From: Anabaena cylindrica PCC 7122
Lineage (GTDB): Bacteria > Cyanobacteriota > Cyanobacteriia > Cyanobacteriales > Nostocaceae
Assembly (NCBI RefSeq): GCF_000317695.1
Contig: NC_019771.1
Location: 2,732,001 to 2,796,000, forward strand
Reading direction: 5' to 3'
DNA length: 64,000 bases
Within the stretch, counting starts at the first letter, position 1; each line of letters opens with the position of its first letter. The notes under the pieces were generated by a model. That model saw nothing but the letters and a program-made list of their open reading frames with translations, did no database searches and was not told the origin of the DNA. Below are positions 10,001 through 16,078 of this stretch, one piece after another. The position numbers were made by a program, and so were the translations under genes.

Positions 10001-10217
10001 TTTAATTTTAATCGCTTTGAAACCCAGTGAAGATAATCTGCACAAATTTATTATGCGCTTTTATGAATGTCACGGAAAAACAGGGAATTTATCTCTAGAA
10101 AGTGATTTATTCACATTAGATGAAGCCGTTGATTTATTAGAAAAGCCGATAAATCAAGAAGTTGATAAAATTGCACCTTGGAAAATTGCTACTTTTGTAG
10201 TTATACCAAAAACATAG
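7092..10217 (+). CDS. glycoside hydrolase family 38 alpha-mannosidase
   Basis: 1041 aa. An N-terminal beta domain (about 1-200) precedes the GH38 catalytic barrel. HAHLDLAW contains the zinc ligands His251 and Asp253; WVPDTFGF holds the nucleophile Asp363; PGVGDHGGGPTRD and FHDILPGSS are further conserved GH38 segments. The C-terminal half has the beta-sandwich domains of the family. It should cleave terminal alpha-mannosides. Between the N-terminal domain and the barrel (residues about 205-246) is a charged linker whose DNA matches intergenic repeats of this genome (see separate entry). Substrate and cellular role are unknown. Confidence 0.9.
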   Translation: MTLPVYPFDTKSISEAIEKLRACCQVNIQSCWFYQQVDWGIDEVMNSDWSVWQPVKLNDKAYVAWTGGKQVLWLVQKLVVPQDLQGYDLAGLSLRLALVWWADAAEIYVNGKLVLAGDLFDCSPRVLLSQGVKVGDEFFIALRLVSPGHCDGALVRSLFVYESINYDRLDPGFLADELAVVEVFLEGFAPDRLSVLVEAVEEVLNHEDAKDAKEEEKKEEWERVLLSLRQQLIKSKIQSLKSKIHLLGHAHLDLAWLWPVSETWNAAVSTFESALSLQADFPELVFCHSTPALYAWVEEHRPDLFAKIQVQVKAGKWEVLGGFWVEPELNLISGESIVRQLLYGQRYFQEKFGKVSPVVWVPDTFGFCATLPQFFANAGVEFFVTQKLRWNDTTKFDYGAFWWRSLDGSQIFSFMSAPIGETIDPVKMAQYACEWESQTGLHDSLWLPGVGDHGGGPTRDMLEIARRWQYSPVFPQLEFTSAENYLQLIKSQSQNLPVWEDELYLEFHRGCYTTHADQKRWNRKSENLLYEAELFATLANVVCGVTYPKSDIETAWKQVLFNQFHDILPGSSITQVYEDALPEWQQVEQVGKKILDQSLRAIASHINLSQPPQPNSIPIIIFNSLNWQRSEVVSVTLPTIAADQTWKIYDIDGNQLASQESENSLLFLATVPSVGYNIYWLSPSSHFPTSPPHNPEWILENQYLRVEVNPETGDLASVFNKIQNREFLSGAGNQLQAFQDGGQYWDAWNIDPNYREHPLPPTQLKSIQWLENGEIQQRLRVVRQLGKSEFCQDYILQVASPLLKISNTVNWQENQVLVKTAFPLNLEADFATYEIPCGAIRRSTNPQTPAEKAKWEVPALRWADLTTSSSTDKYGVSLLNDCKYGYDTKTSQLRLTLLRSSNWPDSQADRGTHEFTYSLYPHLESWEEADTVKHGYELNIPLQVLVNPENIQSALNFSQNQSFLNLSGENLILIALKPSEDNLHKFIMRFYECHGKTGNLSLESDLFTLDEAVDLLEKPINQEVDKIAPWKIATFVVIPKT
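7703..7825 (+). repeat. intergenic-type repeats lying in frame inside the GH38 gene
   Basis: Two motifs usually found between genes occur inside the coding region: an 'acgcgaaggacgcgaagg' unit (compare the complementary 'ccttcgcgccttcgcggtt' at 25388-25406) and an 'aaaatctaaaattc' run with three near-copies at 7792-7824. Both are translated, as KDAKEEEKKEE and KSKIQSLKSKI. This looks like repeat DNA tolerated in a flexible linker. Confidence 0.6.
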
Positions 10218-10463
10218 GCTGAGTTGCTGTCTGAATCAGGATTCAAAAAATCATACTGTCAACTAATACCAATTCTGTATAAAGTTGCGCCAAATAAATA
10301 CCGTAGAGACGTTCCATGGGTAGGGATTCTCGGCTCTACATCCGCAAATAAAGCGCATCCTCATAAAGAAATGGTATAACATCCTGTAAATCCTCAAATC
10401 CTGTAAATCCTGATTCAGACAAGTAAAATTTTAACCATGAGGATGGGCAATGCCCACCATAAA
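10218..10463. other. intergenic, small repeats only
   Basis: Contains direct copies of 'aaatcctgtaaatcctgatt' type sequence (near 10384-10418; a variant lies near 22508-22550) and a 'gatgggcaatgcccacc' hairpin at 10442-10459 just after the psbN stop. The hairpin may help end psbN transcription on the minus strand. No gene seen. Confidence 0.4.
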
Positions 10464-10601
10464 CTAATCTTCGTGGTCATCAAAAGGATCATCTAACTGA
10501 GTGCTAGGAGGCCCAAATGAGGTGTAAATTGCCATACCAGTAATTACCAGTAGTGCTACACCGACAGAAATACCAATAACTAAACCAGGTTCTAAGTCCA
10601 T
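10464..10601 (-). CDS. psbN: photosystem II biogenesis protein PsbN
   Basis: 45 aa from the ATG at 10601 (or 49 aa from an in-frame ATG at 10613). The protein is MDLEPGLVIGISVGVALLVI, then a single-span continuation and the family-diagnostic tail SFGPPS...LDDPFDDHED. PsbN is a small thylakoid protein needed for assembly of the photosystem II reaction centre rather than being a core subunit. It lies divergently from psbH, the gene order common in cyanobacteria and mirrored in plastids, where psbN is on the opposite strand next to psbH. I prefer the 10601 start because it gives the usual family length and the MxxEPG opening. Confidence 0.9.
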   Translation of the reverse strand: MDLEPGLVIGISVGVALLVITGMAIYTSFGPPSTQLDDPFDDHED

Positions 10602-10837
10602 AAGGTTAGGCATATATTATGAGAACTATGTTATAGAATATTACAAAAATTAATGCAAATACCATTAAACTATTCACCGAACTCAGGTAAACGACCCTAC
10701 CCTCATAGTGGTATTATCGTCATAGTCAGAATAGCCCCAGTTTGTAAGGTGAAAATCCTGCTGAAATATTGCAGCACTTTACAATGGGCAGCAATAAGAA
10801 AATTAATAAAGCTTTGGCAACTGATCTTAGGTGAACT

Positions 10838-11041
10838 ATGGCACAACGGACTAGGTTGGGAGATATCCTCAGACCCTTAAATGCTGAGTATGGTAAGGTG
10901 GCTCCAGGTTGGGGTACGACACCTTTAATGGCTGTTTTTATGGGTTTATTTTTCGTATTTCTGCTAATTATCCTGCAAGTTTACAATAAGTCACTGTTGA
11001 TTCAGGATGTACTTGTTGATTGGCGGAGTTTAGGCGGTTAA
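10838..11041 (+). CDS. psbH: photosystem II phosphoprotein PsbH
   Basis: 67 aa with the family N-terminus MAQRTRLGDILRPLNAEYGK and VAPGWGTTPLM before one transmembrane helix (about residues 29-50, FMGLFFVFLLIILQVYN), ending in a short lumenal tail. PsbH is a low-molecular-weight core subunit of photosystem II next to CP47 and is involved in stability and in Qa-Qb electron transfer. The start is decided by the conserved N-terminus; a GGTGA ribosome-binding site lies just upstream. Divergent psbN, downstream terminator and then tatA complete a conserved-looking neighbourhood. Confidence 0.97.
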   Translation: MAQRTRLGDILRPLNAEYGKVAPGWGTTPLMAVFMGLFFVFLLIILQVYNKSLLIQDVLVDWRSLGG

Positions 11042-11081
11042 CTGCTATACAGCCCTCAGACTTGGATAACAAGTTTGCGTC

Positions 11082-11110
11082 CACCCGGCTTGTCCGGGTG
11101 TCTTATATTT
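11082..11110 (+). terminator. Rho-independent terminator after psbH
   Basis: Perfect 7-bp stem CACCCGG/CCGGGTG with a CTTGT loop at 11082-11100, followed by TCTTATATTT. It is 40 bp after the psbH stop and before tatA, so psbH is probably transcribed on its own. Confidence 0.8.
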
Positions 11111-11203
11111 CTGGGGTGGTTATTTGTTCAGACTTGACTGCTCAATTAATCCTAACTATTGATTAAACTACAGATGTAATGTCAGGTTTTGTGGCAGGTT
11201 GAA

Positions 11204-11476
11204 ATGAATATATTTGGTATTGGTCTACCAGAAATGGCTCTAATTATGGTAGTGGCGCTGTTAATCTTTGGCCCCAAGAAGCTACCAGAAATCGGTCGGA
11301 GTGTGGGTAAAACAATTCGTAGTTTCCAAGAAGCTTCTAATGAATTTCAAAATGAGTTCAAACGGGAAGCTGAACAGTTAGAACAAGTTGTGAAAACAAC
11401 TGCTGAATTGGAAACCAAACACATTGAAGCTGCTACACCACAGCCAGAAAATGCTGGTTCCTCTCCCAGCAGCTAG
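11204..11476 (+). CDS. tatA: twin-arginine translocase subunit TatA/TatE family
   Basis: 90 aa from ATG 11204: a short N-terminal transmembrane helix (MNIFGIGLPEMALIMVVALL), the FGPKKLPEIGRSVGKTI hinge and amphipathic helix that define TatA/B, then a charged helical tail and a Pro/Ser-rich end. TatA oligomers form the conduit of the Tat pathway in thylakoid and plasma membranes for folded proteins. A TTG at 11189 in the same frame would add five residues (MWQVE) but has no advantage over the ATG. The gene sits 20 bp before pth and may be co-transcribed with it. Confidence 0.93.
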   Translation: MNIFGIGLPEMALIMVVALLIFGPKKLPEIGRSVGKTIRSFQEASNEFQNEFKREAEQLEQVVKTTAELETKHIEAATPQPENAGSSPSS

Positions 11477-11496
11477 GAAAATACTGCATAGCAAAA

Positions 11497-12141
11497 ATGA
11501 CAGAAGTTGAGAAGCAACCTGCTTTGGTAATTCCCCAGCTAATTGTCGGTTTGGGGAATCCAGAACCTAAATATGACCAAACTCGCCATAATATTGGCTT
11601 TGCGGCTGTGGATGCTTTGGCGCGTGCTTGGCAAATTCCACTGGCGGAAAATCGCAAGTTTCAGGGAAGTTTTGGCGAAGGTATTGCACCTGGTGGTGGT
11701 AAAGTTCGTCTCCTGAAACCTCTAACTTATATGAATCGTTCAGGACAGTCTATTCAAGCGGTAACAAGTTGGTATAAATTACCGCCTGAGTCGGTTCTAA
11801 TAATTTATGATGATATGGATTTACCTTTGGGAAAAACTCGTCTGCGTTTGTCTGGTTCTGCTGGTGGACACAACGGGATGAAAAGTACTATTTCACATTT
11901 AAGTAGCCAAAATTTTCCCAGGTTACGAATTGGTATTGGTAAACCCAAGGGTGTGGGTGATGATGATAATTCTGAGACTGTCTCTCATGTGTTGGGGCGG
12001 TTTTCGGCTGCGGAAAATAAATTGATGTCTCTGGTGCTGGATTTTGTGGTTGAGTGTGTAGAACTCAGCTTTAAACAAGGTGTCGAAAAGGCTATGAATC
12101 GTTGTAATAGCCGAACTGTTGAGATTAACCCAGGTGGCTAG
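11497..12141 (+). CDS. pth: peptidyl-tRNA hydrolase
   Basis: 214 aa. The family landmarks are in order: LIVGLGNPEPKYDQTRHNIGF with catalytic His31, KPLTYMNRSGQS, IIYDDMDLPLG with the catalytic-site Asp, and GSAGGHNGMKS. The enzyme releases peptides from peptidyl-tRNAs that drop off the ribosome and recycles tRNA in the cytosol. It has a short N-terminal extension (MTEVEKQPALVIPQ) before the usual start of the fold, so initiation slightly further in is possible, but no better ATG is present. It follows tatA closely. Confidence 0.97.
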   Translation: MTEVEKQPALVIPQLIVGLGNPEPKYDQTRHNIGFAAVDALARAWQIPLAENRKFQGSFGEGIAPGGGKVRLLKPLTYMNRSGQSIQAVTSWYKLPPESVLIIYDDMDLPLGKTRLRLSGSAGGHNGMKSTISHLSSQNFPRLRIGIGKPKGVGDDDNSETVSHVLGRFSAAENKLMSLVLDFVVECVELSFKQGVEKAMNRCNSRTVEINPGG

Positions 12142-12159
12142 TTATCTAGTTTAGGCTGG

Positions 12160-12222
12160 TAATGGGTAATGGGTAATGGGTAATGGGTAATGGGTAATGG
12201 GTAATGGGTAATAGGTAATTGG
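12160..12222 (+). repeat. short tandem heptamer repeat (TAATGGG)n
   Basis: Seven perfect TAATGGG units (12160-12208) followed by two degenerate units. This is a short tandemly repeated repetitive (STRR) sequence of the kind known from heterocystous cyanobacteria; shorter versions lie at 51360-51420. Confidence 0.9.
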
Positions 12223-12242
12223 GGAAGAATATTTATCTTTCC

Positions 12243-12270
12243 CCCTGCTCCCTGCTCCCTGCTCCCTGCT
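12243..12270 (+). repeat. short tandem heptamer repeat (CCCTGCT)4
   Basis: Four perfect CCCTGCT units, followed by 'tcacctgtcacctg'. A second STRR between pth and the convergent rpsU; no gene or terminator hairpin is evident in the 187-bp gap. Confidence 0.85.
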
Positions 12271-12328
12271 TTTTCTCTGTCACCTGTCACCTGCTATCAC
12301 ACCATTACCAAGCCAAATAAATGAATGT

Positions 12329-12505
12329 TTAAAAACGACGTTTGCGTCTAGCTGAGACTGCCTTACGTTTGCGTTTTTCTTGGGGAGTTTCAAAGTGCTT
12401 ATGATACTTTACGTCGGCTAATATACCAGCTTTGGAGACTTGGCGTTTAAACCGACGGAGGGCTGAATCTATTCCTTCGTTTTCTCCTAAAACCACCTGG
12501 GTCAT
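12329..12505 (-). CDS. rpsU: 30S ribosomal protein S21
   Basis: 58 aa reading MTQVVLGENEGIDSALRRFK, then RQVSKAGILADVKYHKHFET and a very basic tail ending RRKRRF. This is the standard bS21 pattern: an N-terminal V-x-x-x-ENE strand followed by two basic helices. bS21 binds 16S rRNA near the anti-Shine-Dalgarno region and helps initiation. The gene lies 83 bp from the rsmI stop on the same strand, so co-transcription with rsmI is possible. Confidence 0.95.
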   Translation of the reverse strand: MTQVVLGENEGIDSALRRFKRQVSKAGILADVKYHKHFETPQEKRKRKAVSARRKRRF

Positions 12506-12588
12506 TCTCAGTCTATCCTCAATTTTTCAATATTTTCCATTGTAATATTAGCCTCAAACTTAGCAAAACCATCTAGTCTAGAGAGGAC

Positions 12589-13464
12589 TTATTCAATGGT
12601 TGTTTCCAATTCAGAAGTGATGTCTATAGCCAAGGCTAGTTGATAGAGTTGACGACGGGATACTGCTGTATCTTTGGCTAATTGTCGGCTGGCTTGCGAT
12701 CGCGATACGCCTTGTTTCATAATCTGTAATAATTCGGCTTTGAGTTCTGCTTCTGTGAGTTGGGGTTGACTCGGTGGCGTGCCGGCAACTAACAGGGTAT
12801 ATTCACCTTGGGGTTCTTTTTGGGTGTAATGTGCGATCGCATCGGCAATTGTCCCCCGCCAAAATTCTTCGTATAATTTAGTTAGCTCTCGTGCTATAAC
12901 AATAGTGCGATCGATCCCCAAAACTGTAGCTAAATCTTGTAAACTATCCCGTAAGCGGTGAGGTGACTCGTAGAAAATCAAAGTCCGGGGTTCAGCTTGC
13001 AAATATTCTAACTGTTGTCGTCGTTGCTGACTTTTAGCTGGTAAAAAGCCTTCAAAAATAAACCTGTCTGTGGGTAATCCTGCTGCACTTAAAGCCGTAA
13101 TTGCCGCACTAGCACCGGGAATAGGTACAACTGTGATTCCTGCGTCAATACAAGCTTTTACCAATTCATAACCAGGATCAGATATTCCCGGCATTCCTGC
13201 ATCACTAACTAGTGCGATCGCTTTACCATTAGTCAAATGCTCTAATAACTCAGGAATCCGACTATTCTGATTATGCTCATGGTAACTCATCTGGGGAGTT
13301 TTTACCTGAAAATGTTGCAGTAATTTCCCCGTGTGGCGTGTATCTTCTGCCGCAATTAAATCCACTGTTTGCAAAATTCGCACCGCCCGAAAAGTTATAT
13401 CTTCTAAATTGCCAATGGGCGTACCGACAATATAGAGTGTTGATGGTTTTGGGTCAGTTTGCAT
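12589..13464 (-). CDS. rsmI: 16S rRNA 2'-O-ribose C1402 methyltransferase RsmI
   Basis: 291 aa from the ATG at 13464 (MQTDPKPSTLYIVGTPIGNL). The SAM-binding tetrapyrrole-methylase fold shows GTPIGNLEDITFRAVRIL, AEDTRHTGKLL, LVSDAGMPGISDPG and PGASAAITALSAAG. The C-terminus is the usual small helical domain (SRSQASRQLAKD, about 225-275). It methylates the ribose of C1402 in the ribosomal P-site. The frame is open to an ATG at 13680, but the extra 72 residues are hydrophobic, have no family match and run into repeat DNA, so I reject that start. Confidence 0.95.
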   Translation of the reverse strand: MQTDPKPSTLYIVGTPIGNLEDITFRAVRILQTVDLIAAEDTRHTGKLLQHFQVKTPQMSYHEHNQNSRIPELLEHLTNGKAIALVSDAGMPGISDPGYELVKACIDAGITVVPIPGASAAITALSAAGLPTDRFIFEGFLPAKSQQRRQQLEYLQAEPRTLIFYESPHRLRDSLQDLATVLGIDRTIVIARELTKLYEEFWRGTIADAIAHYTQKEPQGEYTLLVAGTPPSQPQLTEAELKAELLQIMKQGVSRSQASRQLAKDTAVSRRQLYQLALAIDITSELETTIE

Positions 13465-13665
13465 AAAATATTTTACATGATAAAAAAACAAAAATTCTAA
13501 TTTATAAATTGAGTTGATCTGAAGAATATTCAACAACTCCTCAATAAAATTAGCTTTTATAGCCAATCTTATAGGGGCAGAAAAACCCTGCCCTCTATGT
13601 ATTACATCCTCAACTAAACACGGTTGGGAAATGGACTTTTGCAAAATCACGAAAAACTCAGATGT

Positions 13666-13900
13666 GTAGGAATAAAGCAAAAGCTTAATGGTGTCAACTT
13701 AAGCTCAAATCCTGATGATATCTCGTTCCCAGTCTCTGACTGGGAATGCTATTACAGAGGCTCTGCCTCTGTTTTCATAGAAGGCAGAGCCTTCTAGAAT
13801 TCATTCCCATACAGAGTATGGGAACGAAAAAGGGTGAAACTGATATTTTACAAGGCTTTCACGTTAAGTTGACACCAATGAGCTTCTGCTTTACCCCTAC
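13666..13900. repeat. MITE-like element with 37-bp terminal inverted repeats
   Basis: Left end 13666-13702 and right end 13864-13900 are inverted copies with about 5 mismatches in 37 bp; the inner 14 bp TGGTGTCAACTTAA is perfect. A separate palindromic repeat (13722-13827) sits inside. No coding capacity. It lies between rsmI and the PH-domain gene. Confidence 0.75.
13722..13827. repeat. palindromic CGTTCCCAGTCTC repeat, copy 1 (nested)
   Basis: Opens CTCGTTCCCAGTCTCTGACT and closes with the inverted TATGGGAACGA; an internal hairpin of cagaggctctgcctctg type follows. A second copy lies at 32807-32915 inside the end of the methyltransferase gene. Confidence 0.8.
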
Positions 13901-13947
13901 CTATAGAATCAAATGATTAAGCCATTTTGAGTATATACAATTAGAAA

Positions 13948-14559
13948 TTAATTGTTAATAAACTTCTCAAAAATCTCACCAAAATCCTTACGCACATAGG
14001 TCTCATGGGCATACTTTAACCAATTAAAGGCATACCAGTTAATTGCCTTAAATTGCTCTTCAGAAGTAGATGCACTTGTAGAACGACTAACTGTGGTCGC
14101 TGCTGTATTTAAACTAGTTTGAGCATATTGATGATAAAGAGCATTTTCACGTTGAATTGATGCAATTTTCAGTAAAGCTTTGTACAAATCTTTTAAGGGT
14201 GCAATATAAACTTTAGCAACATCAATAGAATAGGATTGATCACCCATTGTTAACTTGATTTCGATATCCATATCTATTGTTCCTGCGGTTTCTAACTTCA
14301 CATCTTTAATAATGTGTTGACTATAATTAAAACGCTTGAGTAAACGTTTTTTACTTACCGCAGAAGATCCATCCAGATGAATCAAAGCTAGATTAGTAAA
14401 ACAGTATTCATCTGTTTTTGATTTAATCAGAAAATAAATTTTTTCACCTTCTTCATGAATCACATAGTCATCACTATCAACCTTGTTATAATCTTCCGGT
14501 TTGATCACAGCACCAATATCACTCAAACCTAGTGCATCCATCGCCATATTTTTGAACAT
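13948..14559 (-). CDS. bacterial PH-domain protein (YvbH-like)
   Basis: 203 aa. The region about 20-130 (VIHEEGEKIYFLIKSKTDEYCFTNLAL, then AVSKKRLLKRFNY and a strand-rich run) matches the bacterial PH-like domain seen in YvbH-type proteins, including the LIHLDG/KRLLKRF segment. The C-terminal part (about 130-203) is helical and aligns in position with the YvbH oligomerisation region. No signal peptide or membrane helix. Function of the family is unknown. The DUF29 gene upstream on the same strand ends 49 bp before its ATG. Confidence 0.7.
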   Translation of the reverse strand: MFKNMAMDALGLSDIGAVIKPEDYNKVDSDDYVIHEEGEKIYFLIKSKTDEYCFTNLALIHLDGSSAVSKKRLLKRFNYSQHIIKDVKLETAGTIDMDIEIKLTMGDQSYSIDVAKVYIAPLKDLYKALLKIASIQRENALYHQYAQTSLNTAATTVSRSTSASTSEEQFKAINWYAFNWLKYAHETYVRKDFGEIFEKFINN

Positions 14560-14608
14560 AATTTATAACTCTCCAGTAAGAAAACGACTTATGCTTTTAT
14601 AATACTTA

Positions 14609-15043
14609 TTATATATCAGTGGGTAAAAATTCAATTGTAAAAATTTCTGTTAAGCTGTAAGGACAACTATCAGGAAATAAAGACAATCCAGTTTCTCTTT
14701 CAGCGCTAATAGTAGCAAGTTGATAAGCTTTATCCAGAGAATCGGCTAAAAATGATTTAAGACTTGGGTTTTCTGCGAGGAGTTTTTCTAAGCGTAAGCG
14801 TTGCTCTTTTATGGTTAATTGCCAACTCCGAGAACGCAAATTAGGCTGAAATTGCCATTTGAGTAAGTGCATAAGTAATACCTCTAATCGACTTTCTAAT
14901 TCCCGTTTTTCAGAACGTCCCATATCTTCAATTTCTTCAGCGATATGATGAAAATCAATTTGATTAAATTGTCCAGTTCGCAGCAAATGTGCTTGTTCTT
15001 GTGTCCAAGCATAAAAATCATGATCATGGGTGGTTGAATTCAT
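14609..15043 (-). CDS. DUF29 family protein
   Basis: 144 aa. The conserved DUF29 features are present: DFYAWTQEQAHLLRTGQF near the start, HIAEEIEDMGRSEKRELESRL in the middle and LLMHLLKWQFQP followed by SWQLTIKEQRLRLEKLL. DUF29 proteins are small, all-helical, highly amplified in cyanobacteria, and of unknown function. It is divergent from the PfkB-type kinase, with about 50 bp between starts when the kinase ATG at 15093 is used. Confidence 0.9.
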   Translation of the reverse strand: MNSTTHDHDFYAWTQEQAHLLRTGQFNQIDFHHIAEEIEDMGRSEKRELESRLEVLLMHLLKWQFQPNLRSRSWQLTIKEQRLRLEKLLAENPSLKSFLADSLDKAYQLATISAERETGLSLFPDSCPYSLTEIFTIEFLPTDI

Positions 15044-15092
15044 AGATTCTCCTATAATTCACTTAATAATTGATAAAATTGCAAATTTACCA

Positions 15093-15974
15093 ATGACCAA
15101 TTCTGCCTTATTTGTAGGTTTAATTACCCTAGATTTAATTTACCTTGCAGACTCATCTCCACAAAATAATCAAAAGCTAGTTGCTATTGACTATACAGTG
15201 GCAGCAGGTGGCCCGGCAACAAATGCGGCTGTCACTTTCAGCTATTTAGGTAATCAAGCTAAACTCTTAAGTGTGCTGGGTTCTCACCCCATGACACAGC
15301 TAATTCAAACAGATTTGATCAATCACCAAGTTGCAATTCTCGACTTAGACACTAATAAAAGTACATCACCACCAGTTTCCTCAATTATTATCACCCAAAA
15401 TACTGGTGAAAGGGCAGTAATCTCCATTAATGCTGTCAAAACCCAAGCAAATAGCACCTCTATGCCAGCAAATATTTTAGAAAATATTGATATTGTACTT
15501 ATAGACGGGCATCAAATGGCAGTTAGTAAAATTATTGCCCAAACTGCTAAAATCCACAATATCCCAGTTGTGATTGATGGAGGTAGCTGGAAACCAGGCT
15601 TTGAAGAAATTTTACCTTTTGTTGACTATGCCATTTGTTCTGCAAATTTTTACCCCCCAAATTGCCAAAATCAAGAAGATGTTTTTACCTATCTTCAGAA
15701 ATTTAACATTCCTCACATCGCCATTACTCAAGGGGAAAAACCTATTCAATACTTAAGCGGTTATAATAATGGTGTTATCAATGTACCACAAATACAGCCC
15801 GTTGATACACTAGGCGCAGGAGATATATTTCACGGTGCTTTCTGCCATTATATTTTGCAAACAAGTTTTACAGAAGCATTAGCACTGGCAAGTAAAATTG
15901 CAGCTGTAGCTTGTCAGCATTTTGGTACACGCCATTGGATGAATTCAACAGAAAATCATGAATGTTTGTATTGA
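15093..15974 (+). CDS. PfkB-family carbohydrate kinase
   Basis: 293 aa from ATG 15093 (MTNSALFVGLITLDLIYLAD). It has the N-terminal AAGGPATNAAVTFSYLG motif of the ribokinase/PfkB family and the C-terminal DTLGAGDIFHGAFCHYIL signature, whose Asp in GAGD is the catalytic base. The family phosphorylates sugars or nucleosides with ATP. The specific sugar cannot be read from sequence. An ATG at 15030 in the same frame would overlap the divergent DUF29 start and adds residues not found in the family, so I prefer 15093. Confidence 0.88.
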   Translation: MTNSALFVGLITLDLIYLADSSPQNNQKLVAIDYTVAAGGPATNAAVTFSYLGNQAKLLSVLGSHPMTQLIQTDLINHQVAILDLDTNKSTSPPVSSIIITQNTGERAVISINAVKTQANSTSMPANILENIDIVLIDGHQMAVSKIIAQTAKIHNIPVVIDGGSWKPGFEEILPFVDYAICSANFYPPNCQNQEDVFTYLQKFNIPHIAITQGEKPIQYLSGYNNGVINVPQIQPVDTLGAGDIFHGAFCHYILQTSFTEALALASKIAAVACQHFGTRHWMNSTENHECLY

Positions 15975-16078
15975 TTAAAATTATGAGAATTTCCAAATTA
16001 ACTGATAGCAAATTCAGCCTAAATTGCTAAACCTAGCAGTAATACAAAATTCACAACCTAACTTAGTAATGATCGATC

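Noticed and set aside
10653..10880. 75-residue ORF overlapping psbH
   Set aside because: Overlaps the psbH start in another frame, and has no ribosome-binding site or homology-like features.
12160..12270. Tandem repeats considered as a CRISPR array
   Set aside because: Units are 7 bp with no spacers; these are STRRs.
13465..13680. N-terminal extension of RsmI
   Set aside because: The 72 additional residues are not part of the family and the frame ends in repeat DNA; ATG 13464 gives the conserved start.
15574..15756. 60-residue ORF inside the PfkB kinase
   Set aside because: Alternative frame of a clearly conserved kinase.
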